Assembly (NCBI GenBank): GCA_001970855.1
Contig: LSSN01000154.1
Coordinates: 34,017-98,016 of the forward strand
Length of the DNA stretch: 64,000 nucleotides
Direction of reading: 5' to 3'
Origin: Smittium culicis
Taxonomy: Eukaryota; Kickxellomycota; Harpellomycetes; Harpellales; Legeriomycetaceae
The notes beneath the pieces were generated by a model that was not told the origin of the DNA, searched no databases, and saw only the letters and a list, made by a program, of their open reading frames with translations. A program made the translations under genes and the position numbers. Shown in pieces: positions 22,966 to 36,800 of this stretch (the stretch's first letter is position 1; the number at the start of each line of letters is the position of its first letter).

Positions 22966-25900
22966 TCTTTTCCAGTTTGCTCAGTACTGCTTTGATGTGA
23001 ATAACGTAATCCGATAAATTCTCAGAGCAAATAATTATATCTCCTTAATATGCGGTTGCGTAGTTATCCAGTTCGTCTTTTAATACATCATTTATGAAAT
23101 GTTGAAAAGTTGTGGGTGCATTTTTCAAGCCAAATGGAATTACATTATATTTGTAATGACCGTATCAAAATCAGAATGATGTATTGATTCATCACCTTTT
23201 TTTATTTTTACTAGATTGTATGCGCTCGTAGATCCAATTTTGTGAATATTTTAGCTTTTCCTATTCGGTCAAATTTTTCTTCTAATCTCCGCAATGGGTA
23301 TCATTTTTTTACATTAATCTCGTTTAGCTTTCTTTAATTTATGCAAGGTCATAGTTTATTGTCTTTCTTTTTTGTAAAAATTTTAATACTCTCGCTTGTG
23401 ATTGTTTAATACTGATATATTCTTTTTTATGGTACTCTTCCAAGTAACTTTTGAGCGTATTCGATTCTAGTTCAGTTAAGGAGTATATTTTGCAGCAGGA
23501 TAGTGGCTTTCCGTCTTTATAATATATTGGACAGTCTTAATTTCGGTGTTCGGGAAATTCTTCTGCCCTTTTCTCATTGAATTCCTGTAAAAATTCTGAG
23601 TATACGTCCGGTAGATGTATATTAATTCTTGTCCTGTTTCGGCTATTATTTCGGGGTTATATGTTCTGGTTGACGTTTCCATATTCGGGCTTGGAAAACC
23701 GTTATTTATTTCTGTGTGTTCAGGTGGTTCTTTTTCAGTTTTTATTTCCGTTTCATTAGATAATTTCTCTTCATCTGAGTCTGCTGAGTGGAACTGTTCA
23801 TCGGAGTCTCTGCTCAATTCGGAGTCCGATTCGTCGTAACTTTCCATCGATGTGTAACCTGGTGCAGATACTATAAAATTTATCGTTTTTGTGAAATTTA
23901 AACAATTTTTTAGACAGAATTCAGATTCGAACTTAATTTTCAAATTTGACCAATCAATTTTTGGTCTGTGTTTTTGTAACCATGGTAGTCCTAAAATGAT
24001 ATCTGCATGGATTATGGGTATCGGATAAAGATCTATCTCTTCTCTATTTTATTTTTCTAATACTGTTTAAACAATTAATATTACTTTTCTATTTATTTAT
24101 TTGTTAGTGGTTTGAAATATATTTTTTCTACTGATATTTCTTGAGCTAGTTGTATTTGCGGAAGGTTTGATTTTTTTAAATGTTAAATATTTATAAAGCT
24201 GACACTTGGACTGAGCCGATTAACAATTTTTTATAAAAAAAATGTTTTAATATATCGCTATTGGAAAAATAAATCTACTATTATAAATATTTTGACTATT
24301 ATTTAAAATAGACCCCAAAAATATCCTCCTGCCTACTGTTGGGTTTTGGAATTTAAAGACTGTTTGAAGAGGTTACAATCACGCACAATTTGATTTTCCG
24401 ATGCACAATATAAGCAGAGCCTATTTTATAGTCTTTTTTTTTCTTATAATGATAATGGTCCTCTGGATTTAATTTTGTGAGGCCTATATCCATATTCACT
24501 CCATTCTGAGTGTGACTGGTATGACTGACATAGCTTTTGTGCGGTTCTAGATTTTTTATTTGTAGTTTTCCTGGATAATCATGATATGGACGGTAGCTGT
24601 GATTTTCGTATATAGGATCATATTTCTGTCTAAAGGTGTCATGAATTCATAATCTGTTATCTATATCAATGCATACTGCCATGAATTTGGATATTGATTG
24701 TGACAATGGGCTGTAAATAAGGATATCAATTATGTGGTTTTTTAAACCTCTTTGAAATAGAATTTTTAGAGATTTCTCATTAAGTTTATATATTATTGCG
24801 AGATTTCTGAATTCTGGAGCGTATTATGATACGTTCATTTTCGCTTGGTATATACTTAATTGATTGGTAGTTTTGGGAGAATACCGTGAATCCGAGAAAT
24901 AGCTTTTAAAAACTGTACTGAATTCTTTGTAATTTTTTGCAGCTGGTGCATCTTCAGTTATTATCGCATCGAACCATAACATTGCCGATCCTGTGAGGTG
25001 ACCACTTGTGAAATCGATTTTTTCCTGGTCAGTAAATGATTGGTTTTGATTATACCATAATATAAGTCTGATTGATGCTATAAATGATGGGTGCTTTTCT
25101 GGAGTAGCTGAAAATTTTTCAATCTCTGTTAACTTGTATCCTTTTCTTTTTCCCTTGATTTATAAAGAGTTCGTCTCTGAAGTTTTTATATTTGAAAAAG
25201 CATAATACTAAGTCCAATACTAAAAGAACATTATGACTGTATCGAAGAGAAAATATTGTAAAAAGCAGATGATTTATAATTGATGTTGATTTTCACTTCT
25301 GAGCCGCTTTTAAACCTAGAAATAGAAAAATATAACTAAAAATGATACTTTATTAGCTGTATTAATGACTAAATTCAGAATAATTACTTTTATGTCTGGA
25401 AAAAAATAATAAGAAATGATACGGATTTTTTGGTTCTGATATTTGAAGCTGATTGACTCATCATTAAATCGATTTTCAAAATCAGACTAATTCCTAGAAA
25501 TATCTAGTAAAATATCTATCAGCGAAAATAAAAAATTCATCAGGTCATTTATTTGGAAATAAAATTCGTATATGTGAAAATATTGATAAAATCCCAATAG
25601 AGTATATCAAAAAATTTCTTTTATTGCCCAAATAAAGCGAAAAGATAAAAAAAAATTATAACAATAGGACTAGCAGAAAAAAATCTAAAAGTCATTCCCA
25701 AGGGATAATATATGGTCTAAATAAATAAATAATTTCCTGAAACTTTTTCTTTGAGATAATAAATGTTCGATAATTCCGATGCTGTCATTGAATTTTTAGT
25801 GAATAAAATGGGTATATTAATTAAAAAAGATATCAAAAGTTTATTAATGCCAAATTTAAGAAAATTATGCAATCAGTAAATTCGATTAATCTTTTAATAA

Positions 25901-28229
25901 TGATTGTGATTAATTTATTATAAAAATAAGTAAAAATAATTTTTTCTTTAACTATTGATAATTAAGCATAAATGATGTTATTGCTATTAATTAATAAGTT
26001 AATTAATAGTATTAATTATTAAAATTTAGTATGTCAGAGAAAATAAAACAAATATTAGTTTTATAGAAATTAATGTTTAACTGACTTTTTTGAAAATTGA
26101 TTAACCATTCCAGTTGAATTTCATGATTTGATAAAGTGTAGATTCTCTGTATTAATAAAAGAGGCAATATCTATTTTTTTGAAAATTTTCCTGGATTTTA
26201 CAACGAATTTTAGTCACTCAGTTTTAAAGGGAATATGATTTTTAAAAAATATATATAAATTCAGTACTAAACGATAAAATAACTTTGGGATTTGATGAAT
26301 TTGAAATTATTTATGTATTTTTGTGATAAAATCTATTGTTTAGGATTTAGTTCTGATTAGAAATCAGAAGATTTAATTTTTTTTTTGAATTTTTGAATAA
26401 ATTAAACAAAAAAAAACAATTAACTTGTAATTAAATTTTTTTACTGAAAATTAAAAAAAAGAACCCAAAAATTATAATATATAGCAGTAATAGCAATTGC
26501 CCAATTTCATGATCGTATTGATCTATTATCGATAAGCTATATTGTCTAATATATAAAAAACAATATTTGCAGAAAATAAAATGAATTTAAAAAGAATAAA
26601 GAAGTATATGTACAAATTCAATTTAAAAATTAGTATAGGTTTATAATTATTCGCGAAAATGAAAAACTATTTTATAAAAAATTAAATAGAAAATATTATT
26701 CCAAAAATTAAAATACGATTTTACGTAATAATTTTCGAGATTTTTTTTCAAAATCTGAATAATCAAATGGTATTTTCCATCCATTTAAACACTTTAAATA
26801 GTTTGATTAAAAATTATCATTATAATTGACCAAGAATTAATTCCTATATGGATTTAATAAGCGGAAATAAATATTTCTCATATTTATATTTATTATATAG
26901 GTATATACAAAGGTATAAGTACTGAGAAACTTAATCTGAGTAAATATGTACCGCTTTGAGTAAAAAAATATATTCTCGGCTGCAAATTATTCACTGCTGT
27001 TTGTGTATGATTCCCAGTATTATTTAGTGAGCAAAGGCTTCGATGGGTCGCAGTTTCAAAGAAATTATTCTATTCATCACTTTCGAAGTCCTCATATGCA
27101 ATGAAACGGGAAATAGTTAATTGGAAAGTCAAAAAAGAAGAGTTAATAGACATAATATAAATATTTTAGTGAACGTGGAAATTTCAAGTACTTATTTTGA
27201 TATTAAATTAGTTTATATTTCAAAAATATGGTTGATAAGAAATAAAATTTTTATTAAAATATCTAATGTTTTGTGTGAATATAAATAAAATACTATATTA
27301 TAATTTAATTTATAAAAGATAAATTCAAACAATTTTTTTTAATGTAATTTAATAAAAATAACTTGGATTGAGGGGTGTTGTGAGATTTTTTCTAATTTCG
27401 TATCAGCCATTATAGAATAAAAATACTTGAAAGATAGATAAATTTAACCAATTTAAATTATAATACTTTTTTGTGAATATTCTAATCGTCTATAGTCTAA
27501 TTTTCACCACATAAATGAATTTTCGAAAATTTATAGTTCTAGATCATCGCATTAATTCACATTTAATACCCTTATTAAAATACTTTGAACTAATTTTTTA
27601 AGCAATAACTAAATTTTGTATAGTTTTGAACTAGTAAATGCAAATCTATTGATTTAATTAAAATTTAATTATTATATATTATATCCAGAAAATGATTTTA
27701 ATCAGTGTATTAAGTTTTTATTTTTAATATATAGCAGCATAATATGACACTAAACCAAGGTCTCCAAAATATACTTAAATTCCAAAAAGGAATGTAACAA
27801 GATCGAAAGACCTTATAATGCCTATAATTAACAGCTAGATATATATAGCTATTCATAAACTTTTTATCCACTAGTTAGGCTCATATCAAAGGTACTTGTC
27901 ACATCCAAGAATGCGTGGAGGAGCTGTGAAACTTTCATGCAATAAAACTGTAAATCAGGGTGGTATCAACTTATCTGAATTTAAGAAATAGTAAACCTAA
28001 AATTCCCTCAGCTATATACCCGTGTATCACACCAGTTGTCATTGCTTTTACAGCTTATGAACAAACTCGACCTTACTCTGGAGTGTGCAAAGGAGAAAGT
28101 TGATCGATTTCCCAGTTTTCTATAGTCTTAGGTCTAGAAAGAGGTTTAATTCCTGTATTAGTATAAACCAACGCTAGTTAAATACATTTTACACTTCAAA
28201 TAATTACTTCAACCTACATTTAATTAATT

Positions 28230-28343
28230 ATCTGGTCAGGGAGATTAATCTCTTTAGGTCAAGATCCATAATTAAGTGGTATAACCTCTTCAAATAACCA
28301 AAACACAACGGATTAATAGGCTGGATCATTTCCTGGGTTTCAA
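28230..28343. repeat. Dispersed repeat, copy A (second copy at 61,270-61,383)
   Basis: It aligns without gaps to 61,270-61,383 at roughly 70 percent identity by eye, including an exact 18-base core AATAACCAAAACACAACG and the block ATAGGCTGGATCA eight bases later. A small palindrome opens each copy: GAGATTAATCTC here, AGGTTAACCT in the other. No tRNA-type A or B box is evident. It may be an LTR or terminal piece of an unrecognised element. Confidence 0.65.
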
Positions 28344-30668
28344 GAAAGTATTAAGTGTCATCACTTTTATGTAATTTAAAAATAAAATTTTCAATATACA
28401 GAATGTCATTTGGGCTTAAAATTTAGATCTTAATTTTTTCAAAGAACGATGCAATTAATATTAAATTGGTTTTTTTTATACATATCATTTCTATAATTAG
28501 AATGTTTGCTTTCTATTCACTAAATAGATATCTGGACACAGAAAAAATTGAGTAAGACTTATTCTAAATAAAGAAATTGAAACTTCAATTAAATCAAATA
28601 AAGGAGGCTTTTTATTAAAAAAAACAATTTTCTAATTATACTCTATTAAAAAAAGTGTGGACCTTCTATTGAAGTCTTATTAAAATTAAATAAATAATTT
28701 TTTTATTTAGAATATAAGATAGTTAAAAATAATGATTTAAATAAAAGAATATTTCCGTTTTCCATTATTCTTTATATATTCTTAAGATTAAATAGTTAAT
28801 TTTATAAATCTAGACGAAATAAATGCTTTTAGTAATACTTATTCGAGGAATAAAAGTGTTTTTAGAAATAAATTTAAAAAAAAAAAAACCACTACCACTT
28901 CTTATTTGATTAATTTTACATTTAATTATAATGAGAATTAATTATTATAAAGCTATTTATCAATATATTAAACTCGTTAAATTATGATTTATTTGATTTT
29001 TGACTTAATAATTTGGGATAATAGTAAGGAATGAAGTAATTAAAATGATTCCAGATCAAATAAAATATGTGTTTAATTTAAGGAAATTATATAGCCTAAG
29101 GATTATTAATCCCTATATTAAAAAATTATAAAATATTTTCACAATTCTGTTACTATCTTAGGTATATTTCATGGTAAAATATAAGCAGAAACCTTGTTGA
29201 CCAGAAAAAACTAATAAACTATAGAATCGTAAAAAAAACTTAGTTTTTCGCTATGGTGCCATATTTAAGAAATAATATTCCTAAATATACAGTGCTAACA
29301 TAAAAATTATAATAATTGATAATAAAAAAAACCCAATTGGGTATAAGATGAAACCTACACATATTTTTAATTAAATAAATTCGCTTATAAATAACTTGCT
29401 AATAATTAAGCTCCAGAGTGAAGATGTAAAAATTTAATTTTGAAACAGATTTTTCGAGCCCTGTCATTATATCCTTATATAGCAGAAAGCTCAAATTAAC
29501 GGACTTATAATAGCATAATTTTATTCTAGGTAGCTACTACCTGGAAAAAAATTATAAACTAGAGCTTGAAGCACAAGGTTATTGTATGGGAGGTTTTTTG
29601 ATTGAAAAAAAATTGATTAATTATTTAATTATTAAAATTAGTGACTTAATCATAAATTTTAATAGTATATTAAATATTAATATATATTTCAGGAGTTTTG
29701 GAACTTTCTTTTTTCCCATATCCCCATACAATCTGTCCTATATTTGGTATTTTTATAATAATTAAATTTTAAATTATATATTGTTTATTGTTTATAAGTT
29801 TTTAAATGTGATTAAATATTATACTCGTTTTTTCTTAATATCACAAAGTTACATTAGGTATAACTGCAAGTGGAGTAAATTATAAATCAATTTATTTTCC
29901 CATGTTTGATAAATAAGTGATTACATTTCATCGTGTGTTATTATTATAAAAATTTGAGAATATTTTATCATTATCCGTACAATAATAAATACCAATAATT
30001 AAAGCATATCTTAAACTAGGAAGAATAAATAAAAAGTAACAAATTCCAAGTAAAGAAAAAAAAGACCTGGATAATTCTGAACTTATTGTTAACACTGAAT
30101 TAAATGATAATTAATTAAATTAATAAATTACTAAATCAAGAATTTTGATTTACGTTACGTAATCAAGATATCAAGTAAAGATTATAAAATAAGATATCTT
30201 TCAGCAACTATCCCTTACCGCGAGAAGGTACCATATCTAAGCTATGTATAAATTAGGACAGAAATATCCGCACGAATTTTAACGCTGATAATAGGTAGTT
30301 GCACGTAGTATTCTACCAGTTCAAAACTTAGACTCATATTTTGGTTTTTTTTTAATAAGCCGCTTAGAAAACCAAGCCCAAATAGTTATTTAATTCATTT
30401 CGATCTAACCAGTGCATCTAAATAAGAATAAAACGCTTGAGGTATTTTATACACTCATTCTCTTTTGGAATAACTTTTATTAGCGTTTTATAGAAACACG
30501 TGTATATAAAGTAAGCTATTTTAGTTTCCAAAACAATTAATTAACCCTTAACCGCTAAAGAGTTGTGAGAACTGACTAATAACATTAATAACCAATGATC
30601 CTACACATGCCAATCGATCAGTGAATAAAATTTGATCCTGATAATATTTATCAAGTAGTTGAGGATAA

Positions 30669-30821
30669 AGCAAGGCTTCCGACCACTGCTCCCCGCGAAA
30701 AGAAAATTCGGGAAAATATTTGAATTATCTTGCAGATCTGAAGGAAGCAGCAGAGAAGCAGCGAATTGACGGTTTCCCCCGGTCATTGATTACGCCTAAA
30801 GCGAAAAAGTTTCTTATTTAA
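30669..30821 (+). other. Isolated coding-like frame (50 codons)
   Basis: A stop-bounded frame on + with normal amino-acid composition inside the AT-rich desert: a Lys/Glu/Ala-rich, helix-like segment (LADLKEAAEKQ) followed by a basic C-terminal end before TAA at 30,819-30,821. It has no ATG and no recognised domain. It overlaps a 61-codon frame on - (30,601-30,786). It may be a remnant exon or transposon piece; low confidence. Confidence 0.2.
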
Positions 30822-33800
30822 GAATTTTGTGTATTTAATATTATATTGGAGAGATTACACATATTTAATTTTCTCGTGTACACTATAAGTGGTATATAAA
30901 ATATAAAATTTTAGCATTTACCTAATAGGAATAAATTATACTATTTAATAATAACACTGTGGTATCTCTATTATTTTAATTAATAATATTTTATTGATTT
31001 AATACGCTGATATCAGAACCTCTCATTAATTTTTGAGGCTCTAAACTTATATTGAGTTAGAATATTCCTCATGAGTGCAAATTATTCCAACCTTCATATG
31101 TTATTTTTTTTTTGAAATTTTTAGGGTTTATGGACGATATCTCACAGCATTCAACATGACTAGCTTCAGTAGAAGATTTTATAGGTGGGGGTTAGAAAGG
31201 GGGATGTAGAGGAAGTATTAAATCAACCTATTTCATAATTGTTTTTTTATAAAGACTAAATGATATTAATATGGATATCAAAGGATTTATAGGGTTTTTT
31301 GGTTTAAATAATATAGTATTGAAGATTTTAGTAGAGTTGAGTGCCAAAAAACTAATAACCAGTATTTTTTTTGTAATTTTAATATCTTTAATAAATAAAA
31401 AAATTAAATGAAAATGATAAATAATAATTAATAATTAATAATTAATAGCGTTATTTTTTTCAAAAATAAAAACATAGGCTACTACATAATTAAGGTTATA
31501 TAGATGATTTTAAATTTTTTAAAATTATAGAAAAATTGAAATTTGAAGTTTTGATAGTCGCCTGATTTAGACCTTTCGTTCATCAATAATAATTTTAAAA
31601 AATTTCTGAAAAAATATTAGTTCACACTTACAAAAATAAATAAACCCTAATTATGAAGTTCATGTTTGAATTATATATTAATTTTATTCACTTAGGATTA
31701 TATTATACCTGATAAAATTTCTATAAATCCTTTATTATGAGAATGAGAATAAAATTAGGTTTGTTATTTTATTTTTCGAACTATTGCCAATATTATATCC
31801 TCTGATGATATTTATTCCTAAAAATCGAGATTTTTAATACTCAAAAAAATTTAGAAATCGTTGGAAAGCTATTATAATAAATGGAATTCTTATACAATTT
31901 TATTAACCAGAGTGGTGCGGGAGCGCTTAAGAAATTATTTCTTACTTTTAGTTATTCACAAAATTTCATATGTTTTAATGATTATGAAAAATGTGATAAA
32001 ATTTTTTAGAGTTTTAACGCTTCAAGGAATAATTTCCAACATAAAAATTTAATTATAGTTATTATGTTTCTTTTTGTTCGAATCTAAATTGAAAAATAAG
32101 CAAAATTACCTTAATCATTGAAAAGTTACTATAGAAAGAAATAAAAAAGCAATCGCCTCAAAAAAAAAAAAAGAATCCAAGAAAAAGAATTAATTATTTT
32201 TAATACAAAATCCAGTAAAAATTTTTTTAATTAAAAAAAAAATTCCTAGGAATGAAATCTCTTCAAAACTTCAAAGACGCAGAACGAATTAGAGCAAATC
32301 ATAGTATCAAAATACTGAAAACTTGAAAAATCAAATGCTCATAAATATGAGAATTCCATTAATATTAATACACTACTCCTTAGGAAGAGGATATCAAATA
32401 TACATAGGACTATTTATAATAAAAAAACTAATTAAATTATAATGGAACCAGGATAAATTACCAAATTATTTTTATATACTGTTAGTAATTTTTATTTATC
32501 CCGATAAAAATGTTTACATTATTATTGAGACATAAATAGAAGCTTTTTTTATGAATTAAAAGGTCAAGATCTCACATTTATTTAAATAAAACTATATTAC
32601 TAAAAAAAATATTATAAAACGTAATATAAATCATTTGGTGATATAAAATACTGATAGAAAAATATTTTCATGCAAATTTTCCATTTATATGAGCAGATTG
32701 CGAATGAATAATTGATAGTATTTCTTAATAATAGATTCGATTATTTCATTATAAATAGAATCCTAAATTTTGTGTGATCTGTTTGATTTTTTTTTCCCGC
32801 AGAGTTTATTAGTTTAGTTATTTTTTACTCAAATAAAATACGTCTTATCCAAGAATTTTTCCTCGTAATATAGATTTAATTGGTGAAAATACACCACATT
32901 TTCCTCCTATTTTCAATTATTACTTTAGAATCAATAAGTAAATATTGATTGTTAATTTCTCCGTAAAATAATTCCAGTTATAAACAATTTATTCATTAAA
33001 TTAGATAAAAAAAAGGTATTGATGTATACTTTTCCTTCTATATGATCTGTTATCCGAGCACTGGAGCAATTATTGAACACTTGATATTTGAAGTAAAGTT
33101 ATTTTTAATAAAATAGTTAGTTAATTTCAATTTAAAGCTCGATCTTTTTCTCTTATATATCATTTTATTAATATTTGTGTAAAAAAAATTAAATTATCAA
33201 TATTTACCCAATAATACCAAGAAAATGATAATCTGAATTGAATAATTATTAAAAAATAATATTCAATTTGATTTTAAAAACTAATTCTTTTATTAAAAAT
33301 AATTTTACTTCAAATATCAAATGTTAAATTTAATTCGATGAATTTTCAGATAAACATACATAATATTAATTGTTTAATCAGGTTTTATTTTTAGTTTTTA
33401 TCAATTTTATAAATTCTTTAGATTTATGCTTTTTTTTGTATTTAGAAATGTATTTTATATATAATAAACTAAATTTTATAATTAGTTTTCTTATATTTTA
33501 CTTTTATTAAAAAAATTTATATATATTTTTTTGCCTTTTAATATAAATATAAAATATAAAAAATTTTCAGATTAATTCAAATAAATACTTTTATTTTTGT
33601 GGGCTATTATTATAATCGAATATTATTTCAAGAATATGGTCTATTCATATAACCCTAATATAGAATTCATATATAATTATATATTATAATAATTAATTCA
33701 GTTTTATTAAATCCCAAATTATTTTTTCGTAGTTAAAAATAATAAATTATCTAAGCGCATCGAGGAATGATACAAAATTTTAATCAATTTCTGGGTTTCC

Positions 33801-36800
33801 ACAATTTTTACTTTATTTTAGGGTAATTATATTTTCCAAAATTTACAAGAAATCTAGTGAATTTTAAATAAATTATTCTATTGGAATAAAATCACTATTA
33901 GCCCAGTAAATAATATTTATTAAAACGACTCTGAATTAAATTTAAATATTTTTTATTAAGATTTTTTTTAATGAATATTAATTCCTAATATAAGAGTGAA
34001 TTAAAATATTTTTTTAATATTAACGGGTTTAATCTAGTTTTTTATAAATCATTTTTCACTTTGTAATTATAATCAATATTATGGTATATATCATGTAAAT
34101 ATAAGTTATAATATAATTTATCCATTCTATTTATCTAATTTACTAAATAAAAATTTTACTATATTGTTTTTTATTATAATCAAATGGCTCAACTAATTTT
34201 TCAAAAAAATTTTCCTGAATGAAAAATTAATTTTCAAATATTTAATATCAGTAATTTTTTATTATTTATCCTTGCAAAGATTTCGCCTCGATCAAATAAT
34301 TTTAACTTTATTTAATTAAATTATTCATGAGGCATCATTATTCATTTTTTTATTACTCTATATAATTTAATAATTTAAAATATTCAATTTTTTATCACTT
34401 TTATTGATCTCTATTTTTATTAAACTTTTCATTATTAAATATATCAAAGTGATGTTAATGACAATTTGAAAAAAAATTAGATTATTTATATTTAAATTTT
34501 AATTTATAAACATAAACATAATTTTATTTTTGTTATAGTTAAATATAGATATTATATAACTAAAAATTTCTCGAATTTTTAAATTATTAGAAAAATTTAG
34601 AACAATAATTAGTATATAAAATTACCAATCCGCTATAACCACTAAAATTTAGATATAATGATATTTTTATAAGCTTAAAAAATCCTGGCATATTTCAAAC
34701 ACGACTTGGGTAGAATTCATAGTTACAAATATTGAATTTTTTTTTTATATAAATAGTTTATTATGAGCGATGAGATTCAATATGTATTTTATTAAAGTTT
34801 TAATCTTGATGTACTTAGTTTTTTTTAAACCAAAATTTTAAGGCGAAAATTTTTTTCTAATTTATTTAGAAGTATATTTCGTTTTAATTTTGAAATAAAA
34901 ATCCCCCAGATTATAAAATTTAGTATAATTTATTTATCTTTATTCCAAAAAATAGCGAAGTTAATTTAGAGAACAAAACCTGTATAAATTAAATTTTTTC
35001 GAATAAAAATAATATGTTTTATTCTAGAAATAAAAAAATGGAGCAATAATATTGATAAAAAATAGTAATTATAAATTAGAATTGTAGATATTTTAATTGA
35101 ATTAAATGTTGATGATAATACAATATAAAAAAAAAATAACAATTGAATAAAATAATTGAAATATTAATTTCCTTAGTATGCGAATACCTCATAAAATAAA
35201 CTCTTTATACATAGAGCTAATAGACCTGCTATAAAAAAGATAAAAAAATTGAGTTAGATCAAAAAGAGAATTTTATTTAAAATTTGATTTAAAAATATTT
35301 ATGAGCTTAGCTATGAGGCATAAAAATTATTTTTAATTTTCTAAGCAATTTTTTTTCAATTATAGTTAATTTGATAATAATAAATGTAAATCTATTAGAC
35401 AAAATTTTTATTAACTTTACTCGAAAAAGATAGATTTTTTTTATTTCAGAGTTTAATTGTAGAGTTTATCGTGAATTTTCTTTCTTTATTGAAAAATTTA
35501 TCTTATAAATTCTATAATTAACGATTTTTTTTAAATACATACTTTTTTAAAATTATACTAGATAAATATTTTATATTTGAATTTACCCCCTTCACCTTTG
35601 AATATTGCCAATTTTTAATAAGATAAATTATATTATTTTTTAAAAAATAAAAATAAAAATAAAAATAAAAATTGTTAAAATAAAGATAAACAGTAAAAAG
35701 GAATTTTTGATAAGCGAATCTATTAATTAATAAAAAATATATTAGATTCAAAATCATACTATCAAAAATCCCTAAAAATCATCTTTATATATATGAAATA
35801 ATTTTTTTATAATAATACACTTTCTTTAATTATTTATAAAATAAGAAATACATATTCATCATAATTTTATCAATTAAAGGATTCCAATAAAGAATTTTTT
35901 TTCCAGAAAAGTTTTAATAGACTTATTCCGTTAATTAGGTTATAAATCGAATAACATATAATAATCAAATGCTTGCTTTATTTTATAAAATAATATAGTT
36001 AGTTAGATTATTTTTGACTATTTTTTAGGATAGTTAATGGTTTTTTTAATTTAATTTTTGAAATAATTTAATTTTAAAGTTGATAAAACTAATTTTAAAT
36101 ATTTTAAAGATGTAAATAATTTACTTTTCTTAAAAGAATATGTTAGAATTATGATTTTTTTTTTGTTTAGTTCGATATTCTATGGTATTTATATATATTT
36201 GAGGTTCTAATATTTATTTATTTTAACCACACTTTGATTTTTACCATGTTATATCTTGGTTTCATTTGGCTTATTTTTAAAACGTATTTTAAATATCTTT
36301 TCTAAGTATTGACTCATTTAAAGTCTCAATTTAGCGTTTAGATCAAATTTATATTGCGTCTTGTTTATATATTCTTACTTAGGTACTATTTTAAGCTTGT
36401 TGATAAAAAAAAACTTGTTTATAGCCAGAGTTTCATTTTAGATATATATTAAATATATACTTTAAATTTATGAAACTGTTTTAGTTTTGTAAACTAAAAG
36501 CAAATTCACAATAATCGCTATTAAATTGTGCATAATTTCTCAGAAAAGTTTAATAATCAGATTTAACTCACTTAACACACTTTGCATACCCTTTAAACTA
36601 TATATAATTTATGTTTAATTAGAATATTTCGCACTTTTTTTGAATATTTCTATTTTATTTTATATATGCTTTAATTTTAAACTGATTATTTTTCATATGT
36701 ATTAAATCAATAAAAAATCGAAATATTATTTTTATTTATTAACTTTTAATAAAAAAACAAATCTTATTTTTATATAAAAACTTCGTTTTATAAGCTGTTT

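Larger units (their letters stand above)
19332..25256 (-). pseudogene. Decayed chromovirus (Ty3/gypsy), copy 3, same family as the 40-45 kb element
   Basis: Reading on -, gag comes first (about 25,150-24,600), with clear similarity to the young element's Gag across the blocks around DFTSGHLTGSAM and WFDAIITE. A zinc knuckle follows (24,420-24,380; the His is Gln). Then come retropepsin and the acidic linker (24,200-23,480; a 155-codon open piece at 23,476-23,943), reverse transcriptase (23,400 to the assembly gap), RNase H (22,250-21,640), integrase (21,600-20,440) and chromodomain (about 20,420-20,180). Stops and frameshifts occur throughout. It keeps the gag terminator CAA CAG TAG and a T TTA AAT slippery heptamer at the gag/pol junction. 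The 5' LTR probably starts near 25,257 (TGTAAAAAG) but its far end was not found. Confidence 0.8.

Noticed and set aside
22250..23017. Long open frames across the N run
   Set aside because: They are open only because N codons are not stops; the real sequence belongs to a decayed reverse transcriptase on the other strand.
31417..31446. Regular AATTAAT units considered as a CRISPR-like or satellite array
   Set aside because: Units are adjacent with no spacers and very short; a simple repeat.
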